In this document: positions 21,632-30,043 of the stretch, in pieces
Layout of the letters: every line of letters begins with the position of its first letter
Numbering within the stretch: the stretch's first letter is position 1
Source: Brevundimonas basaltis
GTDB lineage: Bacteria > Pseudomonadota > Alphaproteobacteria > Caulobacterales > Caulobacteraceae
Assembly: GCF_014202075.1 (NCBI RefSeq)
Contig: NZ_JACHFZ010000001.1
Coordinates: forward strand, 62,001 to 126,000
Reading direction: 5' to 3'
DNA: 64,000 bases
Program-made: the position numbers and the translations under genes
Notes under the pieces: model-generated
What the model was told of the DNA's origin: nothing
Database searches by the model: none
The model's input: only the letters and a program-made list of their open reading frames with translations

Positions 21632-22321
21632 TCAGAAGGCGAGACTGAGGCCGGCGACCAAACTATCGGCGTATTGTTCGCCGGGAACGTCGGCGTCCGT
21701 ACCGTACCAACGCAGTTCCGCCTCCAGGTTGCGGGTCAGGGCGTAGTTCAGGCCGACGTCATAGCCGGTGTAGTCGATGTTGTTGTCCTGCTCGCGCCGG
21801 CCGACGGCGGCGGAGGCATAGAGCTTGTCGGTAAAGTCCCAGCCCAGCCGGGCCTCGGCCCAGGTCCAGGCCTCGGTCGCTCCGGTGCTATCGGGCGAAT
21901 ACTGCAGGCGGATGCGGCCGCTGGCGGGGCCGATCGAGCGCTTCACGTCGGCGGTGAACTCCCAGGCGTCGGCGTCGGCGCCCGGATCAGCGTCGATCTG
22001 CCACTTGTGTTTGACGTTGAGATCGAGGTCGAAGCCGGCGAATTCCGGCCGCACGCCGGCGTTGAGAGCGACCTCGAGTTCCGAGCCGGACGACTTGATC
22101 GTCTCGAACGACGGCCCGGCGTAAAGCAGGCCTGAGGCGCTTTCCCACTCGGCCTCTCCCCAGACGAAGGCGTCGCCGTCGGATTTGGAGGCGGCCTTGG
22201 AGCGGTTGTCGGTGGCGGCGCCCGCCACGAAGGTCCACGCGCCGGTCGCGTCCTGGGCGGCGGCGGGGGCGGCGAGGGCCAGAAGGGCGAGGGCGGCGGC
22301 GGTCGGCAGGGTGCGGATCAT
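21632..22321 (-). CDS. TorF-type putative porin (TIGR02001/Gcw_chp family)
   Basis: This 229-residue outer-membrane protein has a Sec signal (MIRTLPTAAALALLALAAPAAAQ). The mature part alternates short amphipathic strands: WTFVAGAATDNRSKAASKSDG, AFVWGEAEWESASGLLYAGPSFE, FDLDLNVKHKWQIDAD, NNIDYTGYDVGLNYALTRN, LEAELRWYGTDADV and the C-terminal SLVAGLSLAF with terminal Phe expected for BAM-dependent assembly. The order resembles the conserved Gcw_chp/TIGR02001 family. The ATG at 22321 is chosen because the upstream extension lacks signal character. Substrate unknown. Confidence 0.75.
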   Translation of the reverse strand: MIRTLPTAAALALLALAAPAAAQDATGAWTFVAGAATDNRSKAASKSDGDAFVWGEAEWESASGLLYAGPSFETIKSSGSELEVALNAGVRPEFAGFDLDLNVKHKWQIDADPGADADAWEFTADVKRSIGPASGRIRLQYSPDSTGATEAWTWAEARLGWDFTDKLYASAAVGRREQDNNIDYTGYDVGLNYALTRNLEAELRWYGTDADVPGEQYADSLVAGLSLAF

Positions 22322-22367
22322 CGGGGTCGCTTCGAATGGGGGGCGGAGGGCCCTGAAGCGGGCCGGT

Positions 22368-23294
22368 CTAGAACCGCTTCTTGTCGAAAACGGCGCAGGC
22401 CTCCGCATATTCGTCCCGAAGCCGCCCGACAAGATCGGCGGTCGGCAGAATGTCATGAACCGCGCCCGCGCCCTGGCCGGCGGACCAGACGGTCTTCCAG
22501 GCCTTGGCCTCGTCGGCCATGTCGAGTTTGTGCTCGGGCAGGGACTTCGGGTCGATTCCGTTGGCGACCAGGGAGGGGGTCAGGAAGTTGGCCGGGATGC
22601 CCGATACGGCGGGGGTGTAGGTGATGTCCGAGGCGCCGGCGTCGACGATCATCTGCTTGTATTCGGCCTGGGCCTGGCTCTCGGTCGTCGAGATGAAGCG
22701 GGTGCCCATATAGGCGAAATCGGCGCCCATCATCGTGGCGGCGGCGACGTCGCGGCCGGTCGACAGGCAACCGGACAGGATGATGGTCCCGTCGAAGAAG
22801 GTGCGCACCTCCTCGACCAGGGCGAAGGGGTTCACCACCCCGGCATGGCCGCCGGCGCCGTTGGCCACGAGGATCAGGCCGTCGACCCCGGCCTGGGCCG
22901 CCTTGCGGGCGTGGCGGACGTTGGCGATGTCGTGGAAAACCACGCCGCCATAGCCGTGCACCGCATCGACCACGTCGCGGACCGCGCCCAGCGAGGTGAT
23001 GATCAGCGGCACCTTCTCCTCGACCGAGACCATCATGTCGGCCATCAGCCGGGGGTTGGTCGGATGGACGATGTGGTTGACGCCGAAGGCGGCGGCGTCG
23101 GGGGTCAGGCGGCCCTTGATGTCGTGCAGCCACTCCCGGTAGCCCTCGGTGGTGCGCTGGTTCAGCGACGGGAAGGCGCCGATGACCCCGTTGTTGCAGC
23201 ACTCGACGACCAGATCGGGGCCCGAGACGAGGAACATCGGCGCGGCGATGACCGGCAGCTTGAGACCTTTTTGCAGCGATGCCGGAATGGCCAT
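22368..23294 (-). CDS. NAD(P)H-dependent flavin oxidoreductase / nitronate monooxygenase family
   Basis: This 308-residue FMN-binding TIM barrel begins MAIPASLQKGLKLPVIAAPM. Markers are APMFLVSGPDLVVECCNNGVIGAFPSLN, GVDGLILVANGAGGHAG with the flavin-phosphate glycine loop, IILSGCLSTGRDVAAATMMGADFAYMGTRF, and the Thr/Glu-rich FISTTESQAQAEYKQ. These mark the 2-nitropropane dioxygenase/enoyl reductase II superfamily. The family oxidises alkyl nitronates or reduces quinones, and substrate cannot be told from sequence. Cytoplasmic; monocistronic as far as visible. Confidence 0.88.
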   Translation of the reverse strand: MAIPASLQKGLKLPVIAAPMFLVSGPDLVVECCNNGVIGAFPSLNQRTTEGYREWLHDIKGRLTPDAAAFGVNHIVHPTNPRLMADMMVSVEEKVPLIITSLGAVRDVVDAVHGYGGVVFHDIANVRHARKAAQAGVDGLILVANGAGGHAGVVNPFALVEEVRTFFDGTIILSGCLSTGRDVAAATMMGADFAYMGTRFISTTESQAQAEYKQMIVDAGASDITYTPAVSGIPANFLTPSLVANGIDPKSLPEHKLDMADEAKAWKTVWSAGQGAGAVHDILPTADLVGRLRDEYAEACAVFDKKRF

Positions 23295-23403
23295 GAGATC
23301 CTCCCCGTTGTCTTTCGCTACGGATAGCGGGCTGTCGCGGGGGAAGGCAAATCCTTCGAGGGGCCAAGATGACGTCGCCCGGTGAACCGGCTACATCGCC
23401 TCC

Positions 23404-23865
23404 ATGACCACCGACACCTCGGGCCTGCACCAACTGGGCCAAATGACCGCCGCGCCGACGAGCCCGGAGACCGCCGTGCTGGAGCGGGTGCCGAACCCTC
23501 ACGCCGACACGCTCTATCTGACGCGGTTCACGGCGCCGGAGTTCACCAGCCTGTGCCCGGTGACGGGCCAGCCCGACTTCGCCCATATCGTCATCGACTA
23601 TGCGCCGGGCGAGTGGCTGGTCGAGTCGAAATCGCTGAAGCTGTACCTGACCAGCTTCCGCAACCACGGCGCCTTTCACGAGGACTGCACCGTGGCCATC
23701 GGAAAGAGGCTGGTCGACCTTTTGAAGCCGCAATGGCTGAGGATCGGGGGCTACTGGTACCCGCGCGGCGGCATCCCCATCGACGTCTTCTGGCAGACCG
23801 GCGCGGCGCCCGAGGGGCTGTGGTTGCCCGACCAGGGCGTGCCGACGTATCGCGGGCGGGGGTGA
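23404..23865 (+). CDS. queF: NADPH-dependent 7-cyano-7-deazaguanine reductase
   Basis: This 153-residue enzyme reduces preQ0 to preQ1, the last free-base step in queuosine tRNA modification. The active-site Cys51 lies in [15 protein letters not shown] with Asp58 downstream, and the QueF fingerprint [21 protein letters not shown] binds NADPH. The short single-domain length is the unimodular type (YkvM-like). The start at ATG 23404 is the first after a short gap from the divergent flavin oxidoreductase. No preQ1 riboswitch is apparent in the 109-bp gap. Confidence 0.94.
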   Translation: MTTDTSGLHQLGQMTAAPTSPETAVLERVPNPHADTLYLTRFTAPEFTSLCPVTGQPDFAHIVIDYAPGEWLVESKSLKLYLTSFRNHGAFHEDCTVAIGKRLVDLLKPQWLRIGGYWYPRGGIPIDVFWQTGAAPEGLWLPDQGVPTYRGRG

Positions 23866-23936
23866 ATTCACCCGCCGCGCCAATTCCTCAGGATTTGCTC
23901 ATGCGCGGGACGGCCGCATCGGCCTAGCTGGCCCCC

Positions 23937-24809
23937 ATGACCGAACCGCGCCGCCTGCCGCTCGAAATATGGGGCCGTCACTGGCTGGGGCGGTTGCAGG
24001 CGTGGGCCGACCAGCGGGCGTGGAGCCGGTACGGGTTCGAGTTCCTGATGTTCGGGATCAAGCAGGGCTGGGCCTGTCTGTTCGGCGGGCTGATGCTGGC
24101 GCTGCTGATCGTGACGAAGCTGTGGTGGCCGGAGCCGGCGCCGGTCGCGCGCTACGACTTTCTGGTGCTGGGCGCGGTGGCCATCCAGGCGGGGATGCTG
24201 GCGCTGAGGCTGGAGAGTTGGGAGGAGGCGCGGGTCATCCTCGTCTTCCATGTCGTTGGCACGGTCATGGAGCTGTTCAAGACCTCGGCGGGGTCGTGGA
24301 TCTACCCGGAGCCGTCGTTGCTGCGGATCGGCGAAGTGCCTCTTTTCTCCGGCTTCATGTATGCGGCGGTGGGCAGCTACATTGCGCGGATCTGGCGTAT
24401 CCTGGACATCCGCTTCCGCCACTATCCGCCGCTGTGGACGACCTGGGCGCTGGCGGCGGCGATCTACGTCAACTTCTTCGCCCATCACTGGCTGCCGGAT
24501 GGGCGGCTGGGACTGTTCGCCATGACGGCGGTGCTGTTCGGGCGGGGCTGGTTCTATTTCACCCCGGACCGGCGACGGCGGTCGATGCCGTTTCTGGTCG
24601 GTTTCTTTCTCGTAGCCCTGTTCATCTGGCTGGCCGAGAATATCGGGACGTGGGCGCAGGCCTGGGCCTATCCGGGGCAGGACGACGGCTGGGAGCCGGT
24701 GTCGTTGGCCAAGCTCGGCAGCTGGTTCCTGTTGATGATGATCAGCCTGGTGCTGGTGTCGTTGGTGCACAGGCCGGAGGAGGAGTCTGCCCGGCCGCGG
24801 CAGCCGTGA
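23937..24809 (+). CDS. DUF817 integral membrane protein
   Basis: This 290-residue protein has about seven or eight hydrophobic segments, among them WACLFGGLMLALLIVTKLWW, FLVLGAVAIQAGMLAL, TTWALAAAIYVNFFAHHWL and MPFLVGFFLVALFIWLAEN. Signature pieces FEFLMFGIKQGWACLFGG, HVVGTVMELFKTSAGSWIYPE and IWLAENIGTWAQAWAYPGQ identify DUF817, an inner-membrane family of unknown function. It lies between queF and an FAD oxidoreductase on the same strand; the latter starts 25 bp later, so co-transcription is likely. Confidence 0.88.
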   Translation: MTEPRRLPLEIWGRHWLGRLQAWADQRAWSRYGFEFLMFGIKQGWACLFGGLMLALLIVTKLWWPEPAPVARYDFLVLGAVAIQAGMLALRLESWEEARVILVFHVVGTVMELFKTSAGSWIYPEPSLLRIGEVPLFSGFMYAAVGSYIARIWRILDIRFRHYPPLWTTWALAAAIYVNFFAHHWLPDGRLGLFAMTAVLFGRGWFYFTPDRRRRSMPFLVGFFLVALFIWLAENIGTWAQAWAYPGQDDGWEPVSLAKLGSWFLLMMISLVLVSLVHRPEEESARPRQP

Positions 24810-24834
24810 TAGACGGAGCGAAAGCGGAGGCTCC

Positions 24835-26442
24835 ATGACCACAACCACCACCGACGTCGTCGTCCTCGGCGGGGGCCACAACGGCCTCGTCTGCGCCTTC
24901 TATCTGGCGAAGGTCGGGCTGAAGGTGACGATGCTGGAGCGGCGGTCTGTGGTCGGCGGCGCGGCGGTGACGGAGGAGTTCCATCCGGGCTTCCGCAACT
25001 CGACCGCCAGCTACACCGTCAGCCTGCTCAATCCCAAGGTCATCGCCGACATGGAGCTGGCCCGGCACGGGCTGACCGTGGTCGAGCGCAAGGTCTCGAA
25101 CTTCCTGCCGTTCGACGACGGCCGCTATCTCCTGGCGGGCGAGGGGCGGACGCAGGGCCAGGTCGCGAAGTTCTCGGCGAGGGACGCCGAGCGGTTGCCG
25201 CACTACGAGCGGCGGCTGGAAGTCATCGCAGCGATCCTGCGCGACTGGATCCTGAAGGCGCCGCCCAATGTAATCGAGGGCGGCTGGATGGCCATGCTGC
25301 CGGAGCTCGTAAAGGGCGCGTCGCTGGGCAAACAGGCGGCGGGGCTGGACACACAGGGGCGGCGCGACCTGCTGGACCTGTTCGCCAAGTCGGCGGGCGA
25401 CTGGCTGGACGGCTGGTTCGAGAGCGATCCGATCAAGGCGCTGTTCGGCTTCGATAGCGTCGTGGGCAACTACGCCAGCCCATATACGCCGGGCTCGGCC
25501 TATGTGCTGCTGCACCATGTGTTTGGCGAGGTGAACGGGCGCAAGGGCGTCTGGGGCCACGCGCTCGGCGGCATGGGGGCGATCACCCAGGCGATGGCCA
25601 GCGCCTGCGCGGAACTGGGCGTCGAGGTGCGGCTGGAGACGGCCGTCGCCGAGGTGCTGACCGAGAAGGGCCGGGCCGTGGGTGCGGTGACCGCGGGCGG
25701 CGACGTAGTGCGGGCGCGGGCCGTCGTGTCCAACCTGCACCCACGGCTGCTGTTCGAAACCCTGGTGGATGACGCCGTGGTCCCGGCGGACTTCCGCGAG
25801 CGGATCGCGAACTATCAGTCGGGGTCGGGCACCTTCCGCATGAATGTGGCCCTGTCGAAGCTGCCGAACTTCACCAGCCTGCCGGGGCAGGGGGACCACC
25901 TGACCGCCGGGATCATCATCGCGCCGTCGCTGGCCTATATGGACCGGGCCCACGCCGAGGCGCGCCTGAACGGCTGGTCGTCGAAGCCGATCGTCGAGAT
26001 GCTGATCCCCTCGACTCTCGACGACAGCCTGGCGCCGCCCGGCCAGCATGTCGCCAGCCTGTTCTGCCAGCATGTCGATCCAACGCTGGGCGACGAACAC
26101 CGCGACACGGTGGCCGACCTGATGATCGACACGGTCGACGCCCACGCCCCGGGGTTCAAGGCGTCGGTGGTCGGGCGGCTGGCGCTGGGGCCGCGTGATC
26201 TGGAACGGCGCTTCGGCCTGGTCGGGGGCGACATTTTCCACGGGCGGCTGACGCTGGATCAATTGTTCAGCGCCCGACCCGTGCTGGGCCACGCCGATCA
26301 CCGCATGCCGGTTCCGGGGCTGTATCTGTGCGGGTCGGGGGCGCACCCCGGCGGCGGCGTCACCGGCGCGCCGGGGCATAATGCGGCGCGAGCGGTGGCG
26401 AAGGATCTGGGAAGGTGGGGTCCAGGGGCGAGGGGCGAGTAA
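24835..26442 (+). CDS. Phytoene desaturase-like NAD(P)/FAD oxidoreductase
   Basis: This 535-residue flavoprotein begins TTDVVVLGGGHNGLVCAFYLAKVGLKV, a Rossmann FAD-binding motif. LERRSVVGGAAVTEEFHPGFRNSTASYTV and the C-terminal PVPGLYLCGSGAHPGGGVTGAPGHNAAR are the FAD-contact end motifs of the CrtI/PYROXD2 family. Although related to carotenoid desaturases, this subgroup (PYROXD2-like) is often outside carotenoid clusters, and no crtB/crtY genes are here. Substrate unknown. Probably co-transcribed with DUF817. Confidence 0.85.
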   Translation: MTTTTTDVVVLGGGHNGLVCAFYLAKVGLKVTMLERRSVVGGAAVTEEFHPGFRNSTASYTVSLLNPKVIADMELARHGLTVVERKVSNFLPFDDGRYLLAGEGRTQGQVAKFSARDAERLPHYERRLEVIAAILRDWILKAPPNVIEGGWMAMLPELVKGASLGKQAAGLDTQGRRDLLDLFAKSAGDWLDGWFESDPIKALFGFDSVVGNYASPYTPGSAYVLLHHVFGEVNGRKGVWGHALGGMGAITQAMASACAELGVEVRLETAVAEVLTEKGRAVGAVTAGGDVVRARAVVSNLHPRLLFETLVDDAVVPADFRERIANYQSGSGTFRMNVALSKLPNFTSLPGQGDHLTAGIIIAPSLAYMDRAHAEARLNGWSSKPIVEMLIPSTLDDSLAPPGQHVASLFCQHVDPTLGDEHRDTVADLMIDTVDAHAPGFKASVVGRLALGPRDLERRFGLVGGDIFHGRLTLDQLFSARPVLGHADHRMPVPGLYLCGSGAHPGGGVTGAPGHNAARAVAKDLGRWGPGARGE

Positions 26443-26500
26443 GCGGAGCGCGACGCGGGGCTGTTCTTTCACCCTCGCCCCTCGTCTCTCGCCCCTGCCT

Positions 26501-26878
26501 TCAGACGTCCGCCAGACCCATAGCCGTCATCAGGGCGTCGCGGACGGCGGCCTCGGTGAAGGGTTTCTGAAGAGTGGGTTGGCCGCGCCATTCGTCGGGC
26601 AAGCCGCCCTCGCCGTAGCCGGTCGAGAAGACGAAGGGCACGCCGCGCGCCTTCAGCGCCTGGGCGACCGGAAAGACCTGTTTGCCGGCGACATTGACGT
26701 CCAGCAGGGCGGCGTCGAGCGGTTCCTCAGCGCCCGACAGCCGGAGGCCCTCGTCGACCGTGGCCGCGGGGCCGACGGGGACGCAGCCCATGTCCTCGAG
26801 GATGGTCTCCAGCAGCATGGCGACGAGGGATTCGTCCTCCACGACCAGAACGCGGCGGCCTGCGATCGCCTGGGTCAT
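26501..26878 (-). CDS. Single-domain response regulator
   Basis: This 125-residue receiver domain begins GRRVLVVEDESLVAMLLETIL. Acid residues Glu14 and Asp15, the phospho-acceptor Asp60 (ALLDVNVAGK), a Ser/Thr in VFSTGYGEGG and Lys in TLQKPFTEAAV complete the set. It has no output domain. Its ATG overlaps the stop of the HWE kinase (ATGA), so the two are a cognate pair. Such regulators often act on a second phosphotransfer step or are sinks for HWE kinases. Confidence 0.9.
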   Translation of the reverse strand: MTQAIAGRRVLVVEDESLVAMLLETILEDMGCVPVGPAATVDEGLRLSGAEEPLDAALLDVNVAGKQVFPVAQALKARGVPFVFSTGYGEGGLPDEWRGQPTLQKPFTEAAVRDALMTAMGLADV

Positions 26879-28398
26879 AGGTCCGGCTCCCTCTCCAATG
26901 GTACTGAAATTGTGACGGTCAAGCCGCCGCTGGGGTAGTCGAGTTCGATCTCTCCGGCCAGATCATGGCGGACATTTCGTTCGATCAGGCGACTGCCAAA
27001 GCCCTTCCGATCCGGGGCGGTGACCGGGGGGCCGCCGGTTTCTCGCCAGACCAGCTTGAGCCGGGGGCGGGTCGGGTCGGCTATGGACCAGTCGACGAGA
27101 ACCCGGCCGTCCTGAGCGGACAGGGCCCCGTACTTGGCGGCATTGGTGGCCAGTTCGTGGAAGATCATGCCCAGCGACAGGGCCGCGGCCGGCGCCAGAG
27201 CCACGCGCGGACCGTTGGTCGAGACCCGGCTGGCGCCGTGGGCCTCGGTTTCATGCTGCAGGATGTCGCCGAGATCGGCGCCTTCCCAGTTTCTGCGGGT
27301 CAGCAGGTCGTGGGTGTGCGACAGCGCCAGCAGACGCGCCTGGAACCCCTCGGCGAAAGTCCGCGGATCCGCGTGCGACCGGGCGGTCTGCATGGCGATC
27401 GACTGCACGGTGGCGAGGGTGTTCTTCACCCGATGGTTCAGCTCGTCGATCATGAGCTTCTGACGCTCGTCCGCGAGGACGGACTCCGTCACCTCATGGC
27501 CCTGGACGAAAACGCCGATGGTCTGGCCATCCGCGTCGCGGATCGGCTGAAAGATGAAGTCGACCCAGACCGTTTCGAGGGGAGCGTCGGGCGAGCGTTG
27601 GAGCTGGACGCCGAGGCTCCGGCCCTCGAACGGCTCGCCGGTCGCCAACACGGTGTCGAGGAGAGGTATGAAGCCCTGACTTTCTATCTCGGGCAGGGCC
27701 TCGACCAATGGCTTGCCGGCGATGTCGCGATGGCCGATCAATTGGGCGTAGGCCATGTTGTGCATCTGGAATACGTGGTCCGGGCCGGACAGCACAGCGA
27801 TGAACCCGGGCGCCTGCATGAACAGCTCGACAAGCTGATTCCGTTCGGTCTCCAGCCGCCGGTTGTCTTCCTGGACCTGCTCGGCGCGGCCGAGCACAGC
27901 TCCGCTCACCACGCTGTCGAGCGCGCTTGCCTCGGTCGCGGTTCGTCCGCGATTGCGTAACGTCTCGAGTTCCGTGATGTCGGTGGTGTGCTGGAGAAGA
28001 AAGACCACCTCGCCGGCGTCATCGAAGATCGGCGTATGGGTGGCGCTCCAGAACCGGTCTTCGAACGTGTCAGCGCCGTTCGCCTGCCGGCGGGCGATCG
28101 AAAAGCGGACGACCGCGAGATGGTCGCGCTGGCCGGTGTCGCGAGCCTTTTCAAGCGAGGCCTTCACCTGCCGGACGTTTTCCGGGGCGTCTTCACCAGG
28201 CCCGGAATCGAAGGCGTCGAACAGTGGCTTGCCGAGGATGGCCTCGCGGGTCGCGCCGGTGACGTTGAGATAGGCCTGATTCATGCCCGCGATCCGCAGG
28301 TCGGGCGTGAGCAACACATAGGGATTGGGCGAGGCGTCGAACACGCTCGCCAGATCGACCGTCAGGTCGCCCGATTTAAACAGTTCCTTCAATCCCAT
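26875..28398 (-). CDS. HWE-family sensor histidine kinase with two PAS domains
   Basis: This 507-residue soluble kinase has PAS 1 (about 18-150; FDASPNPYVLLTPDLRIAGMN) and PAS 2 (about 190-320; LFMQAPGFIAVLSGPDHVFQ). The kinase part follows: the phospho-acceptor His lies in IDELNHRVKNTLATVQSIA, the N-box in IFHELATNAAKYGALS, and WRETGGPPV supplies the Trp-x-Glu that gives the HWE family its name. The second PAS has no LOV cysteine motif (GxNCRFLQ), so blue light sensing is unlikely. No membrane segments. The start is ATG 28398; an extension to 28452 is also open. Coupled to the receiver gene at 26501. Confidence 0.9.
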   Translation of the reverse strand: MGLKELFKSGDLTVDLASVFDASPNPYVLLTPDLRIAGMNQAYLNVTGATREAILGKPLFDAFDSGPGEDAPENVRQVKASLEKARDTGQRDHLAVVRFSIARRQANGADTFEDRFWSATHTPIFDDAGEVVFLLQHTTDITELETLRNRGRTATEASALDSVVSGAVLGRAEQVQEDNRRLETERNQLVELFMQAPGFIAVLSGPDHVFQMHNMAYAQLIGHRDIAGKPLVEALPEIESQGFIPLLDTVLATGEPFEGRSLGVQLQRSPDAPLETVWVDFIFQPIRDADGQTIGVFVQGHEVTESVLADERQKLMIDELNHRVKNTLATVQSIAMQTARSHADPRTFAEGFQARLLALSHTHDLLTRRNWEGADLGDILQHETEAHGASRVSTNGPRVALAPAAALSLGMIFHELATNAAKYGALSAQDGRVLVDWSIADPTRPRLKLVWRETGGPPVTAPDRKGFGSRLIERNVRHDLAGEIELDYPSGGLTVTISVPLEREPDL

Positions 28399-28513
28399 CC
28401 CCGCCCCTGCCGGTCCGCTGTAACGCCTTGCGGGCGTGTCGGTTTCACGCAATCGGGCCCCCGGGCGATTTTCAGGATTGGGGGAGGGCGGCGGACGCCG
28501 CTAGTCTGGCCCG

Positions 28514-30040
28514 ATGTATGTGGCTTTCATTCTGGCGGCGGCGGCTCTGATGATTTCACCGGCGGATCCCGCTGATCCCAATCCCCGGGCGACGGTCGAG
28601 CAGGGCGTGCTGGTCGGGCGCGGGGCGGAGGGGGTGCTCAGCTTCAGGGGCGTGCCCTACGCCCGACCGCCGGTGGGCGAATGGCGCTGGCGGCAGCCTC
28701 GGCCGGCCCTACCCTGGTCCGGTGAGCGGGACGCAGGGCAGGTCGGGGCGATCTGCATCCAGCCGCCCGCCAATGGCGACAATGGCGTCGGTCCCCTGCC
28801 GATGAGCGAAGACTGTCTGACGCTCAATGTCTGGGCGCCCGCGGAGCGAGAGGAGCCGCTGCCGGTGATGGTCTGGATCCACGGCGGTGGCCTGAACAAC
28901 GGCTCGGGCACGGCCGCGCTGTACGATGGGAGGAACCTCGCCAAGCGCGGCGTGGTGGTGGTGACCATCAACTACCGGCTGGGCCGGTTGGGCTTCTTCG
29001 ACCATCCAGCGCTGGCGGCGGAGCGGGAGGCGGGCGAGCCGGCCGCCAACTACGGACTGATGGACGTGATCGCCGCCCTGCAGTGGGTTCGAGACAACGC
29101 GGCGGCCTTCGGAGGCGACGCGGACAATGTGACGATCTTCGGCGAGTCAGCCGGCGGGGCGCTGGTCACGCGGCTGATGATTTCTCCGGAGGCGCGGGGG
29201 CTTTTCCATCGCGCGGCGGTTCAGTCAGGACTCGGACGCGACGAGGGCACGCCGCTGGACTCTGCGCGCCGCGACGGCGGGCCGTCGATGCGGGCGAGGG
29301 GAGAGGCCTTCGGGATGGCCTACGGCGCGAGGACGGCCGAGGCGCTTCGAGCCATCCCGGCGGAGGCTTTCCTCAGACCAGCGCCAAGCTTTTACGGCGG
29401 TGACCTGCTGGTGCGGGACGGGACCCTGATAACCGAAGATGTCGAGGCCGCGTTCGCCGGTGGGCGCGAGGCGCCCGTCCCCCTGATCATCGGCACAAAC
29501 AGCGCCGAGTTCTGGTGGATGAAGCCGTCGGATCTGAGCCTTTATGGCGCGCTGGATGACGCGATGACAAGCGACGAGCGCGCGGCCTTCCTCAAGGCCT
29601 ATGGCGGTCCGTCGGGCTACGACCAGTTCGTGCTGAGCGACCTCGTGTTCAACGAGCCGGCGCGGCGCCTGGCGCGGCTGCACGCGCGAAACGGACATCC
29701 GACGTACCTGTACCGCTTCGATGTGGTTTCCGCAGCGATGCCCGAGCCCCACGACGGGGCCACCCATGCGTCGGAGCGACAGTACGTGTTCGACAATCTG
29801 ACCGCCTCGCCGTGGCCGACGGCGGCGATGGACCAGCGGGCCGCGGATCAGATGGCCGGCTACTGGACGACCTTCGCGGCGACGGGCGATCCGAACGGGG
29901 GGATGCGGCAGGTCTGGCCCGACTTCGGCGCCGATCCGGATCGACTGCTGGACTTCACCAACGACGGACCGGTGGCGAAGGCGGTTCCGTTCGGCGAACG
30001 GCTGGACCTTATCGAGGCGTTTTATAACCGGGCCCGCTGA
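28514..30040 (+). CDS. Type B carboxylesterase
   Basis: This 508-residue secreted esterase of the cholinesterase/carboxylesterase B family starts with a short signal (MYVAFILAAAALMISPADPA). Landmarks are GVPYARPPVGEWRW, SEDCLTLNVWAP, VMVWIHGGGLNNGSG (oxyanion hole), NVTIFGESAGGALVTRLM with Ser212 as nucleophile, and IIGTNSAEFWWM before the acid residue. PHDGATHASERQYVFDN holds the likely catalytic His. It is convergent with the GH1 gene (3 bp apart), so it need not belong to the sugar locus. Confidence 0.9.
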   Translation: MYVAFILAAAALMISPADPADPNPRATVEQGVLVGRGAEGVLSFRGVPYARPPVGEWRWRQPRPALPWSGERDAGQVGAICIQPPANGDNGVGPLPMSEDCLTLNVWAPAEREEPLPVMVWIHGGGLNNGSGTAALYDGRNLAKRGVVVVTINYRLGRLGFFDHPALAAEREAGEPAANYGLMDVIAALQWVRDNAAAFGGDADNVTIFGESAGGALVTRLMISPEARGLFHRAAVQSGLGRDEGTPLDSARRDGGPSMRARGEAFGMAYGARTAEALRAIPAEAFLRPAPSFYGGDLLVRDGTLITEDVEAAFAGGREAPVPLIIGTNSAEFWWMKPSDLSLYGALDDAMTSDERAAFLKAYGGPSGYDQFVLSDLVFNEPARRLARLHARNGHPTYLYRFDVVSAAMPEPHDGATHASERQYVFDNLTASPWPTAAMDQRAADQMAGYWTTFAATGDPNGGMRQVWPDFGADPDRLLDFTNDGPVAKAVPFGERLDLIEAFYNRAR

Positions 30041-30043
30041 TCC

